DNA of 64,000 nucleotides, from the NCBI GenBank assembly GCA_965369995.1, contig CBDURO010000001.1, forward strand, positions 72,896 to 136,895, in the 5' to 3' direction. The first letter of the stretch is position 1, and every line of letters begins with the position of its first letter. Below are positions 26,429 through 34,230 of this stretch, piece after piece. The stretch comes from JAHJCW01 sp965369995 (GTDB lineage Bacteria; Fidelibacterota; Marinisomatia; Marinisomatales; JAHJCW01). Position numbers and translations under genes: made by a program. Below the pieces are notes generated by a model, which was not told the DNA's origin, did no database searches, and was given only the letters and a program-made list of their open reading frames with translations.

Positions 26429-27367
26429 TTATTTCCTGATTATGGTTCCTGATTTGCCGTCTATTGCATTTTTAATATTTGGTATTGATGTAATCACAAC
26501 TTTTTTTCCGTGATGTTTTAAAAAATAAATTCCTGCTTCAATCTTCGGCTTCATGCTACCTGACTGAAAATGTCCGGCGTCTAAATATTCTTGTGCTTGT
26601 ACTGATGAAATTGTACCGATTTTCTCTTGGTTTGGTTTATTGTAATTGATATAAGCGTGATCAATATCGGTGATAATCCATAATTCCTCAGCTTTAAGAA
26701 CACGTCCAAGTAGAGCCGCAGAGTAGTCCTTATCAATTACAGCGTCCAACCCTTCTAAATTATTATTTTGGTCAAAATATACGGGGATACCTCCACCACC
26801 GGCTGCTAAAATTATCGAACCGTGATCAACTAATTTTTTTATACTGATCCCATGTCTAATATATTGAGGTAGGGGGGATGGTACAACACGTCTCCATTTC
26901 CCGGGATTTTGTTCTGCAATTTGCCAATTAAACTTATTTGCTAATTTAATAATCTTTTCTTTTGAATAGTGATGACCGATAAATTTTGATGGGTTTTTAA
27001 TTGCGGGATCGTTTTTATTCACAACTACTTGAGTAATTATAGTAACTACTTCTCTGTCAACTTTTTCTCTGTTTAAAATATTTTGCAATGATTGCTGGAT
27101 CATATAGCCAATTGTACCTTGCGTGCCTGCCACACATACACCCAAAGGCAAAGGAGGAACTGTATCGTGTGTCAAATCCATACGCAACAATTCATCGCCG
27201 ACTTGCGGACCATTGCCATGCGTAATACATAATTTATAACCATTCTCTACAAAATGCATGATTGGAGTAAGACTCTCACGAGTTTTTGCAAATTGCTGAG
27301 TGATTGTTCCAGCTTCACCTCGGGGGGAAAGTGCATTCCCCCCGAAAGCGATCATCGCAGTTTTCAT
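26429..27367 (-). CDS. arcC: Carbamate kinase
   Basis: Interconverts carbamoyl phosphate plus ADP with carbamate plus ATP. The 312-residue amino acid kinase starts with AFGGNALSPRGE; THGNGPQVG (49-57) and AAGGGGIPVY near residue 208 match carbamate kinases. No arcA or arcB lies beside it, so an arginine deiminase role is not supported by context. It stands between the cPGS-like gene (one base) and sucC (two bases). The first codons contain a perfect GC-rich hairpin. Whether it makes ATP or carbamoyl phosphate in the cell is not clear. Confidence 0.93.
   Translation of the reverse strand: MKTAMIAFGGNALSPRGEAGTITQQFAKTRESLTPIMHFVENGYKLCITHGNGPQVGDELLRMDLTHDTVPPLPLGVCVAGTQGTIGYMIQQSLQNILNREKVDREVVTIITQVVVNKNDPAIKNPSKFIGHHYSKEKIIKLANKFNWQIAEQNPGKWRRVVPSPLPQYIRHGISIKKLVDHGSIILAAGGGGIPVYFDQNNNLEGLDAVIDKDYSAALLGRVLKAEELWIITDIDHAYINYNKPNQEKIGTISSVQAQEYLDAGHFQSGSMKPKIEAGIYFLKHHGKKVVITSIPNIKNAIDGKSGTIIRK
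27320..27345. other. Perfect 10-bp GC-rich hairpin in arcC codons 8-16
   Basis: TCGGGGGGAA (27320-27329) and TTCCCCCCGA (27336-27345) pair fully across a six-base loop. It uses GGG-GGG and CCC codons in an AT-rich gene and begins about 20 bases after the ATG, where structure could block early translation. Confidence 0.85.
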
Positions 27368-28684
27368 TTATTTTAGAAATGGTTTTAAAACGTCAACTAA
27401 AGTTGGTCGTCCGATTTCTTGTAAATCATAAGTTACGCGCACAGATGGTTGTTTAATGTCAATTATACGTCGCAAATCTATCGGTGTACCAATGATTACA
27501 ACTTCACATTTGGTTTTTGCGATAGTTTCTTCCAAATCTTTCATTTGTTGGTCACCATATCCCATTGCCGGTAAAAGTTCACCAATATCTGGATATTTTT
27601 CGAAAGTCTCAGTGATTGTTCCAACTGTGTATGGACGAGGGTCAACTACATCGGCAGCACCGAATTTTTCCGCTGCAACCATGCCTGCACCATAGGTCAT
27701 TTCACCATGTGTTAAAGTTGGACCGTCTTCCACAACCAAAGCGATTTTACCAAGAATTAGTTCAGCATTTTCGACTGAAATGGGCGAAGCTGCATCAACG
27801 ATTATTGCATCAGGATTCGCTTCTCGTATGCTCCAACGGACTTCATCGATATCTTCGGTATCGGCAGTATCTATTTTATTTATTACAACAACATCAGCCA
27901 TTAACAAATTGGTTTCACCGGGATAATAGAGACGCTCGTGACCCGGACGATGAGGATCAACGACAACGATATTCAAATCAGGTTTATAGAATGGCATATC
28001 GTTATTACCACCATCCCAAAGAATAATATCAGCTTCTTTTTCAGCTTCACGTACAATTGCTTCGTAATCAACACCGGCGTAAACAATTGTTCCAGTATTT
28101 ATATGTGGTTCATATTCTTCCATTTCTTCAATAGTGCAGTCATGTTTTTTAAGATCTTCTAATGTAGCAAATCGTTGCACTTTTTGTTTTACTAAATCAC
28201 CATACGGCATAGGATGACGAATAGCTGCTACTTTATGCCCGGCATCTTTCAATATTTGCGCAATACGTCGAGTAGTTTGACTTTTTCCACAGCCGGTGCG
28301 AACAGCGCCAATTGCGATAACCGGTTTGGTTGATTTCACCATTGTAGGTTCACCACCCAAAAATTTGAAATGTGCTCCCCAAGCAATTACTTTAGAAGCT
28401 TTATGCATAACATCTTCGTGAAAAATATCTGAATATGAGAATACAACTTCTTCAATATTATTGTCTTCAATAAGTTGTTGTAAGTCAGATTCATCATGAA
28501 TTGGGATCCCGTTCGGATAAAGTTTACCGGCTAATTCTGTCGGATATTTGCGACCATCAATATCGGGAATTTGTGTAGCGGTAAATGCAACTACATCATA
28601 TTTATCATTATCGCGATAAATTAAATTGAAGTTGTGAAAATCGCGTCCTGCGGCGCCCATGATAATTGTTTTTACTTTTGACAT
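27368..28684 (-). CDS. Cyclic 2,3-diphosphoglycerate synthetase-like GTPase
   Basis: A 438-residue P-loop protein of the cyclic 2,3-diphosphoglycerate synthetase family. The N-terminal ~115 residues form a Rossmann-like domain (IIMGAAGRDFHNFN), followed by a P-loop GAVRTGCGKS (126-135), a WDGGNND segment and an NKID-type guanine/adenine specificity motif near residue 274. The enzyme proper makes the osmolyte cDPG in hyperthermophilic archaea; many bacterial homologues sit by arcC and have no known product. ATG 28684 follows AAAGGA. It is first in the arcC-sucC-sucD-ndk transcript. The true substrate is uncertain. Confidence 0.75.
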   Translation of the reverse strand: MSKVKTIIMGAAGRDFHNFNLIYRDNDKYDVVAFTATQIPDIDGRKYPTELAGKLYPNGIPIHDESDLQQLIEDNNIEEVVFSYSDIFHEDVMHKASKVIAWGAHFKFLGGEPTMVKSTKPVIAIGAVRTGCGKSQTTRRIAQILKDAGHKVAAIRHPMPYGDLVKQKVQRFATLEDLKKHDCTIEEMEEYEPHINTGTIVYAGVDYEAIVREAEKEADIILWDGGNNDMPFYKPDLNIVVVDPHRPGHERLYYPGETNLLMADVVVINKIDTADTEDIDEVRWSIREANPDAIIVDAASPISVENAELILGKIALVVEDGPTLTHGEMTYGAGMVAAEKFGAADVVDPRPYTVGTITETFEKYPDIGELLPAMGYGDQQMKDLEETIAKTKCEVVIIGTPIDLRRIIDIKQPSVRVTYDLQEIGRPTLVDVLKPFLK

Positions 28685-28815
28685 TTTATATTCCTTTAAA
28701 TATTTGTTAAATAATAATTTGTTAAATTTTTGATATAGAGAATTTTGTTAACAAAAACCAAATTGTTGACGGTAAAATAATATTTTATGTATGTATTGGT
28801 TCATTCGTTTCCCTT

Positions 28816-28852
28816 GGTGAGGTGTAGAGGAGTGAGAAGTAGAGAGGTTAAG
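28816..28852. repeat. Left inverted repeat of the four-helix element
   Basis: Purine-rich on the + strand (GGTGAGGTGTAGAGG at its outer end). Aligned with the reverse complement of 29319-29354 it differs at about six positions, including one single-base gap. Confidence 0.8.
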
Positions 28853-28871
28853 ACGTGTGGCGTGATTTTGT

Positions 28872-29315
28872 TCATTTTAAGTTTCTCTTTTGTTTCTTCA
28901 AATAAACAATATATCCATTAATTTTTTGGATAAATTCATATCCTTCTTTCCTCAATTCTCTACAAATTGATTTATCGTAATAATTTTTATCGATACAAAT
29001 ATTCAAATCATCAATTATTTCTTCTGTAGAACCTCTTGCGATTCTACAAAACCGAAGATTCTCTTGATAGTGCCACCGACCTTGTCCCTCTGCAATATTA
29101 TTTGATATTGAAATTGCTGCTCTCCTCATTTGCGGATTTAAAGCATATTTTTCTTCATCGGGAAGAACGTTAATAACAGCATAAATCTTTTTTCGATAGT
29201 TCCGTGCAAATTTATATAATTCGAATGTTTCAAGTGTAAAATAATGCTCCGGTTCGTTGATAATATCAGAATCAATTTCAAATTCCGGTATCGGATATTT
29301 ATTTACATTGTCCAT
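28872..29315 (-). CDS. Four-helix-bundle protein (23S rRNA intervening-sequence protein/Avd-like)
   Basis: A 147-residue protein of the four helix bundle family first found in 23S rRNA intervening sequences and related to the Avd accessory protein of diversity-generating retroelements. The hallmark ISISNNIAEGQGR lies near residues 68-80. The ATG 29315 follows AGAGGT that is part of the right inverted repeat. No reverse transcriptase, template or variable repeat is nearby, so it is not part of a retroelement here. Members bind nucleic acids, but the cell function is not known. The flanking inverted repeats suggest it travels as a unit. Confidence 0.85.
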   Translation of the reverse strand: MDNVNKYPIPEFEIDSDIINEPEHYFTLETFELYKFARNYRKKIYAVINVLPDEEKYALNPQMRRAAISISNNIAEGQGRWHYQENLRFCRIARGSTEEIIDDLNICIDKNYYDKSICRELRKEGYEFIQKINGYIVYLKKQKRNLK

Positions 29316-29318
29316 TTA

Positions 29319-29354
29319 CTTACCTCTTCACCTCTCACTTCTCTACCCCTCACC
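29319..29354. repeat. Right inverted repeat of the four-helix element, overlapping the pruA stop
   Basis: Pyrimidine-rich on the + strand. The last codons of pruA (Gly-Glu-Gly, stop) lie inside it at 29343-29354, and the ribosome site of the four-helix gene lies at its other end. Confidence 0.8.
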
Positions 29355-30983
29355 ACTATCCATAAACGGATACCGATAGTCTTTCGGAGGAACATAAGTT
29401 TCCTTAATTGTTCTTTGAGAAACCCACCGCATTAAATTAATCATAGAACCGGCTTTGTCATTAGTACCGGAAGCTCTTCCTCCGCCAAATGGTTGTTGAC
29501 CCACAACAGCGCCAGTTGGTTTATCATTAATGTAGAAGTTTCCTGCCGTATGGGTTAAAGCATCCGAGGCTTCAATTATTTTTTCACGATCATTGGAAAA
29601 TACACATCCGGTTAACGCATAAGGTGATGTCGAATCAACAAGTTTTAATGTTTCTTTCCACTTTTTCGGGTCATATATATAAATTGTTAAAACAGGACCG
29701 AATATTTCTTCTTCCATTGTTTTAAAATGTGGATCTGTTGTTAAAATTGTTGTTGGTTCAATGAAATATCCTTTAGAATCATCATAATTACCACCAGTAA
29801 TAATTTCTGCATCTTTTGCTGATTTTGCATATTCAATATAGCTTACAATGGAGTTGAAAGCGGATTGATCAATCACAGCATTGATGAAATTGCCGAAATC
29901 TTCGACATCACCCATTTTGATTGATTCTACTTGTTTGACATATTTTTCACGTACATCATCCCAAATTGTGGAAGGAATATAGGTTCGTGAAAGCGCTGAA
30001 CATTTTTGTCCTTGATATTCAAATGCACCACGTACCATCGCAGTTGCGAGAGCATCGACATCAGCTGATTCGTGAGCTATACAGAAATCTTTTCCACCGG
30101 TTTCGCCGACAATTCGTGGGTATGCTTTGTATTTATTAATATTATCACCCACAGTTTTCCACATATTTTGAAATACAGCAGTAGAACCTGTAAAATGGAC
30201 ACCGGCAAGATTTTCATTATTCATAACAACAGGACCAACTTTTGAACCAGGTCCTGGAATGAAATTAATAACACCATCAGGCATACCGGCTTCTTTAAAT
30301 AATTTTAATAGGAAATAAGTTGGATACACTGCCGATGAAGCAGGTTTCCACAATACAACATTACCCATGAGAGCGGGAGCAGTTGGTAAATTCCCTGCAA
30401 TGCTTATAAAATTGAAAGGAGTTACTGCGAATATAAATCCCTCAAGCGGGCGGTGTTCCGACATATTCCATAATCCATCCGGTGAGATTGGAGGTTGTTG
30501 TTCATAAATCTCTTGAGCATAATAAGCGTTAAAATTATAAAAATCAATAAGTTCACAAGCTGCATCAATCTCTGCTTGGAAGGCATTTTTACTCACATTA
30601 AGCATTGTGGCAGCGTTAATTGTATAACGATAAGGTCCTTGTAATAAAGAAGCCATTTTCTTGAAAATTGCTACGCGGGATTCCCATGGCATAGTTGACC
30701 AAATTTTCCATGCTTCCATAGCAGAATCAATTGCCATTTGAACTTCTTTTTCACCGGCTAGGTGGTAAATTGCCAAAACATGTTTATGGTCATGTGGCAT
30801 TACACATTGAGCGGTTTTACCGGTTCGGATTTCCTTGCCTCCGATAACTAATGGAATTTCAATTTCTTGTGATTTTAATTCGATTATTTTTTCCTTTAGC
30901 GCTGATCTTTCAGGTGTCCCCGGAGCGTAGGAACGTATTGGGTCATTTGTCGGTATTGGTACTTGTACTTTTGAATTTTGCAT
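29343..30983 (-). CDS. pruA: 1-pyrroline-5-carboxylate dehydrogenase
   Basis: Oxidises glutamate semialdehyde to glutamate with NAD, the second step of proline breakdown. A 546-residue aldehyde dehydrogenase: Glu294 in GETGGKDF and Cys328 in GQKCSA are catalytic, and PFGGGRASGTNDKAG near residue 504 is typical of the stand-alone P5C dehydrogenase. No proline dehydrogenase gene is adjacent. The usual C-terminus ends soon after DYRYPFM; here four residues and the TAG come from the inverted repeat of the downstream element. Confidence 0.95.
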   Translation of the reverse strand: MQNSKVQVPIPTNDPIRSYAPGTPERSALKEKIIELKSQEIEIPLVIGGKEIRTGKTAQCVMPHDHKHVLAIYHLAGEKEVQMAIDSAMEAWKIWSTMPWESRVAIFKKMASLLQGPYRYTINAATMLNVSKNAFQAEIDAACELIDFYNFNAYYAQEIYEQQPPISPDGLWNMSEHRPLEGFIFAVTPFNFISIAGNLPTAPALMGNVVLWKPASSAVYPTYFLLKLFKEAGMPDGVINFIPGPGSKVGPVVMNNENLAGVHFTGSTAVFQNMWKTVGDNINKYKAYPRIVGETGGKDFCIAHESADVDALATAMVRGAFEYQGQKCSALSRTYIPSTIWDDVREKYVKQVESIKMGDVEDFGNFINAVIDQSAFNSIVSYIEYAKSAKDAEIITGGNYDDSKGYFIEPTTILTTDPHFKTMEEEIFGPVLTIYIYDPKKWKETLKLVDSTSPYALTGCVFSNDREKIIEASDALTHTAGNFYINDKPTGAVVGQQPFGGGRASGTNDKAGSMINLMRWVSQRTIKETYVPPKDYRYPFMDSGEG

Positions 30984-31089
30984 TAAATTCTCTTATTATT
31001 AAAATGTTGATTTTTGTGAATAAAAATATCCCGAAATTTATCTGTCTGAGCTGGTGAAAATCAAGCGTAGCAATTGGTATTTAAATAAC

Positions 31090-32061
31090 CTACTTTGTGA
31101 TTTCATTTAAGATATTATTAGCAATTTCGATGCTCTTTGTAGTAACTAAGCGAGTTCTATAGTTTGCCGCACCCGGAAAACCCTTGATGTACCAGCCGAA
31201 ATGTTTGCGCATTAAATACAGTCCTCTGCGTAATCCACGATTCTCCAGAAGTAAGTCAAAATGTCTTTTACAAAGTTTAACTCGGTCTTCCGCCGATGGT
31301 TCGGTAACTTTCTTCCCTTGTAGCAGAGCTTGTGCTTGCTTAAAAAACCATGGATTACCCAATGCCGCCCGCCCGACCATAACCGCATCGCAACCGGTTT
31401 CATCGAACATCCGTAAAACATCATCGGCAGTTTTTATATCGCCGTTACCAATTACCGGAATAGAAACGGTTTCCTTTAATAATTTAATCAATTGCCAATT
31501 AGCATTTCCTTTTAAAGTTTGCATTGCTGTGCGCGGATGCAAGGTGATTGCTTTTACACCTGCATTTTCTAATAAAATACCGGCTTTTTCAACAATGATA
31601 GATTGCAAATCCCAACCAGCGCGCATTTTCACTGTTACCGGTAATTGCAGTACCGATTCCACTACGGCGTGTGTTATTTCATCCATTAGTCCTAAATCTT
31701 TGAGCGCTGCTGAACCGGCACCTTTTTTAGTGACTTTTGGAACAGGACAACCATAATTAACATCAAGAATGTCCGGTTTGAATTTTTCTACAACGAATTT
31801 CGCAGCATCTGCCATCACCTGCGGTGAATCACCGAATATTTGTACACCAATAGGTCTTTCTTCCTCATGGAATTTGATCAGATCGAGGGTCTTAACATTT
31901 TTCCTAATAATTCCATGAGCGGATACGAATTCCGAGTAAACAATTCCGGCACCCTGTTCTTTACATAAAATTCTGAAGGAATAATCGGTAACTCCTGCCA
32001 TGGGGGCGAGGAGGATTGGTGTGTCAATTTGTAAATCACCGATTTTAAATGATTTAGACAT
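31090..32061 (-). CDS. dusB: tRNA-dihydrouridine synthase
   Basis: FMN enzyme that reduces uridine to dihydrouridine in tRNA D-loops. In 323 residues: LAPMAGVTD (18-26) binds FMN, Cys105 in VNYGCPVPKV is the proton donor, and KMRAGW and GNGDI follow in order. The match to the NifR3/DusB group is strong. It is a single gene, divergent from rpmB across a 207-base gap in which I see no clear promoter. Confidence 0.92.
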   Translation of the reverse strand: MSKSFKIGDLQIDTPILLAPMAGVTDYSFRILCKEQGAGIVYSEFVSAHGIIRKNVKTLDLIKFHEEERPIGVQIFGDSPQVMADAAKFVVEKFKPDILDVNYGCPVPKVTKKGAGSAALKDLGLMDEITHAVVESVLQLPVTVKMRAGWDLQSIIVEKAGILLENAGVKAITLHPRTAMQTLKGNANWQLIKLLKETVSIPVIGNGDIKTADDVLRMFDETGCDAVMVGRAALGNPWFFKQAQALLQGKKVTEPSAEDRVKLCKRHFDLLLENRGLRRGLYLMRKHFGWYIKGFPGAANYRTRLVTTKSIEIANNILNEITK

Positions 32062-32268
32062 CAGTCCATTCTTTAGTGACCATCAATTGTCCGGTGTAAA
32101 CACCATCGCTATTGCGGAATTAAATTCTACGATTATGGAAAAATCTTCTTTATTTGTATTCATGATAATTATCATATCTAAAGTTAAAGCTTTTCATTTG
32201 TGTATTCACCTTATTAGTGTAAATTTCTCGGCTGTAATTTTATATAACAAGATGTTTTTGAGGAAAAA

Positions 32269-32505
32269 ATGAGTAGAGTTTGCGACGTAACTGGGAAAAA
32301 ACCAATGTTTGGAAACAATGTTAGTCATGCCCATAATAAAACAAGAAGAAGATTTAATATCAATCTGCAGAAAAAACGATTTTGGCTGCCGGATGAAAAA
32401 CGTTTTGTCACTTTAACGGTTTCTACCAAAGGATTAAGAATCATTGATAAGCGGGGAATACGCCGCGTTGTTAATGAATTGCGTGCCAAAGGAATAAAAG
32501 TTTAG
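32269..32505 (+). CDS. rpmB: 50S ribosomal protein L28
   Basis: A 78-residue L28 protein. CDVTGKKPMFGNNVSHAHNK and the RRRFNINLQKK segment are the family signature; the first Cys is kept but the zinc set is incomplete, so it is probably the zinc-free form. GAGG lies seven bases before the ATG. It is a single-gene unit ended by a very strong hairpin. rpmG, often its neighbour, is absent here. Confidence 0.96.
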   Translation: MSRVCDVTGKKPMFGNNVSHAHNKTRRRFNINLQKKRFWLPDEKRFVTLTVSTKGLRIIDKRGIRRVVNELRAKGIKV

Positions 32506-32530
32506 AAAGTTTATATTTTATTTATTATTG

Positions 32531-32563
32531 AAACCCTCCCCGATAAATCGGGGAGGGTTTTTT
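32531..32563 (+). terminator. Strong intrinsic terminator of rpmB
   Basis: A perfect 13-pair stem, AAACCCTCCCCGA (32531-32543) with TCGGGGAGGGTTT (32548-32560), a TAAA loop and a T-run. Confidence 0.95.
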
Positions 32564-32612
32564 GTTTTGATGTATAGTCAGCAAATGGAAGAAGCTATTA
32601 GTTCGCTTGAAA

Positions 32613-32639
32613 AAGAATAAGGTGAAGAGCCTTATTCTT
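32613..32639 (+). other. Hairpin in the rpmB-to-island spacer
   Basis: AAGAATAAGG pairs with CCTTATTCTT across seven bases, followed by CTTTGT. It could be a weak second terminator or a relic. A 16-codon reading frame (32572-32622) ends in its left arm and looks like a gene scrap. Confidence 0.45.
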
Positions 32640-32764
32640 CTTTGTCATTTGCGCCATTTAAATTACTTTATCAGCATATGTGTTTATATAGTAATTATAT
32701 GTTGACAAATACATATTAAGTAATTATATTCAGATGTCACAATTATTAATAATAGAGAAATAAT

Positions 32765-33376
32765 ATGAGCAAAAAACAAGTTAAGAGTAATGATATCGGA
32801 GAACTATTAAAAAAGCACGCTGATTTAAAAAGTGAAAAGACTCTACAACCTAAAGTCGGAGTGTACCGTGTTTCATACAAAGTTTTAGAAGAATCATTGG
32901 AAAAATTAAATAATCTAACAGATTACTATAATTGTTCTACAAAAGAAATAATTGATGCATTATTTGATAATAAATCATTAATTGATGATGTAACAAAAAT
33001 ATTTTCAGAAATGGACGAGAAAATAAAAATTGATGGTGTTCGAAAAACTTTTGTTATCAGTAGAAATACAAAACAAAGAATAGATGAATATGCAAAACGT
33101 GAAAAAGTATCTAGAGATTTAATGGTTAATGGAATGATTATAGGGTTCTACATATCTCATAGCAAAACTCTAGAAAATCACAAATGGGCTATAGATAAAC
33201 TTGATGCGTTTAGGGATAAAATTGATGAATTAGAATGTGAGTTACTATCAAAGCTGTCAATGGATGATCCAATTATCTACCGCATGGGCTATCTATACGG
33301 TATTATAGATAACCTTACGGGCGATATTGATAGTGAATTGGAAGAGAATATTGCAATTGATAAATACAATCGTTAA
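32765..33376 (+). CDS. Predicted protein with two ribbon-helix-helix-like units
   Basis: 203 residues, family not recognised. Two segments have the strand-helix-helix pattern of ribbon-helix-helix DNA-binding proteins: residues ~33-66 (VYRVSYKVLEESLEKL...STKEIIDALF) and ~92-128 (VRKTFVISRNTKQRIDEYA...SRDLMVNGMI). A helical C-terminal part follows. Two such units in one chain could form an internal dimer, like a repressor or antitoxin. It starts an AT-rich three-gene island between rpmB and ftsZ, 23 bases before a gene with toxin-like features. A role as antitoxin or regulator is inference. Confidence 0.6.
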   Translation: MSKKQVKSNDIGELLKKHADLKSEKTLQPKVGVYRVSYKVLEESLEKLNNLTDYYNCSTKEIIDALFDNKSLIDDVTKIFSEMDEKIKIDGVRKTFVISRNTKQRIDEYAKREKVSRDLMVNGMIIGFYISHSKTLENHKWAIDKLDAFRDKIDELECELLSKLSMDDPIIYRMGYLYGIIDNLTGDIDSELEENIAIDKYNR

Positions 33377-33399
33377 GAGTTTAATTAGGAGTAATTATT

Positions 33400-33660
33400 A
33401 TGAATATTTCACAACACGCGAACGTAAGAGCTCAGCAGAGAGGGTTTACCGGTGAACTTATATATTTAATTCGTGCATTCGGGACTAAAACAAGGAGACC
33501 AGGAGGTGCTTGGGAAGTTATGATTACAAGAAAAAATAAAAGAAGTTTGATCAATAAAATCCATAACAAACAATTATTGCAATTACTAGATAAAGCTGAT
33601 GGTAAAGCATTATTGATAGGTAATGATGAAACAATTATTACAGCATATATAAAAAATTAA
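33400..33660 (+). CDS. Small DUF4258-like protein, candidate toxin
   Basis: 86 residues. The N-terminal pattern HANVRAQQRGF and the C-terminal strand KALLIGNDETIITAYIKN match small plasmid- and phage-borne proteins of the DUF4258 type, which resemble RelE/BrnT-like RNase toxins. AGGAG lies nine bases before ATG 33400. Its position after a ribbon-helix-helix-like protein suggests a type II toxin-antitoxin pair. Catalysis has not been shown for this family in general, so toxin is a guess. Confidence 0.6.
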   Translation: MNISQHANVRAQQRGFTGELIYLIRAFGTKTRRPGGAWEVMITRKNKRSLINKIHNKQLLQLLDKADGKALLIGNDETIITAYIKN

Positions 33661-33675
33661 AAAAAGGAGTACCAA

Positions 33676-34044
33676 ATGAATATACATATAGAGATAACTA
33701 ATAACACATTAGAGAGGTTGCAAAAACTTTCTGTTCCATTGATTGATACACCAGACACAATAATTAACAAACTAATAGACAAAACGGAGAATAATTCTAT
33801 CGTTTCCCAAAAACCAAGTAAGGATATTAAGCCTAATAGATATCGAACAAAAACTCCTACTCCATCATGTCTTGACTGGGTTGACTCAGTACCTGAATTA
33901 AGACATGTCACAGGTCTAAACACTTGGAAATCTGTTTGTAAATATTTAGGAATTGATACGGAAGGTGATTCTGCTAGAAGAAAACTAAAGAAATGGGCTA
34001 AACGTTATAAACCTGAATGGCTAACAATACCCGAACCAAAATAA
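33676..34044 (+). CDS. Small predicted DNA-binding protein with SeqA-like N-terminus
   Basis: 122 residues. The first ~36 (IHIEITNNTLERLQKL...DTPDTIINKLI) match the strand-helix-helix of SeqA N-terminal and related proteins that often carry PL-DTP-VI-LL near this place. After a Ser/Pro/Lys linker, the C-terminal ~55 residues are basic and Trp-rich (SCLDWVDSVPEL...KKWAKRYKPEWL). It follows the toxin-like gene by 15 bases with AAGGAG before its ATG, so the three genes form an operon. The function is unknown; control of the operon is plausible. Confidence 0.6.
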   Translation: MNIHIEITNNTLERLQKLSVPLIDTPDTIINKLIDKTENNSIVSQKPSKDIKPNRYRTKTPTPSCLDWVDSVPELRHVTGLNTWKSVCKYLGIDTEGDSARRKLKKWAKRYKPEWLTIPEPK

Positions 34045-34055
34045 AGTAAATTAAT

Positions 34056-34160
34056 ATGACTATTGCTAATAAGATTTTAGCAATTAAAAGAAAACATGGC
34101 GAATTGTCACAGGAAATTGAAAAAATCATCCAACATTTCATTATAAATTCTAAGAAATAA
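34056..34160 (+). CDS. Very small ORF at the end of the island
   Basis: A possible 34-residue peptide (MTIANKILAIKRKHGELSQE...), 11 bases after the previous stop and just before the terminator. No ribosome site stands out. It may be a real small gene, a relic, or chance. Confidence 0.3.
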   Translation: MTIANKILAIKRKHGELSQEIEKIIQHFIINSKK

Positions 34161-34192
34161 AAAGCCCCCGCAACCGCTACGGGGGCTTTTTT
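34158..34192. terminator. Bidirectional terminator between the island and ftsZ
   Basis: AAAGCCCCCG (34161-34170) pairs with CGGGGGCTTT (34180-34189); nine-base loop; A-run and T-run on either side. It closes both the + strand island and the - strand dcw operon. Confidence 0.92.
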
Positions 34193-34230
34193 AATCAGCG
34201 TCTTTATTTAATACAAAAAGGAGGAGTTAC

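Larger units (their letters stand above)
28816..29354. mobile_element. Small insertion-like element: four-helix-bundle gene between ~36-bp inverted repeats
   Basis: About 540 bases bounded by near-identical inverted repeats (28816-28852 and 29319-29354) around one gene. There is no transposase, so it would need to move in trans or is a remnant. The right repeat supplies the gene's ribosome site and the stop codon of pruA, which shows that insertion changed the end of pruA. Confidence 0.6.

Noticed and set aside
26429..27367. Arginine deiminase pathway with arcC
   Set aside because: No arcA, arcB or arginine/ornithine antiporter is adjacent; the DDAH-like gene is 32 kb away on a separate transcript.
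28872..29315. Diversity-generating retroelement around the Avd-like gene
   Set aside because: No reverse transcriptase, template repeat or variable repeat is nearby.
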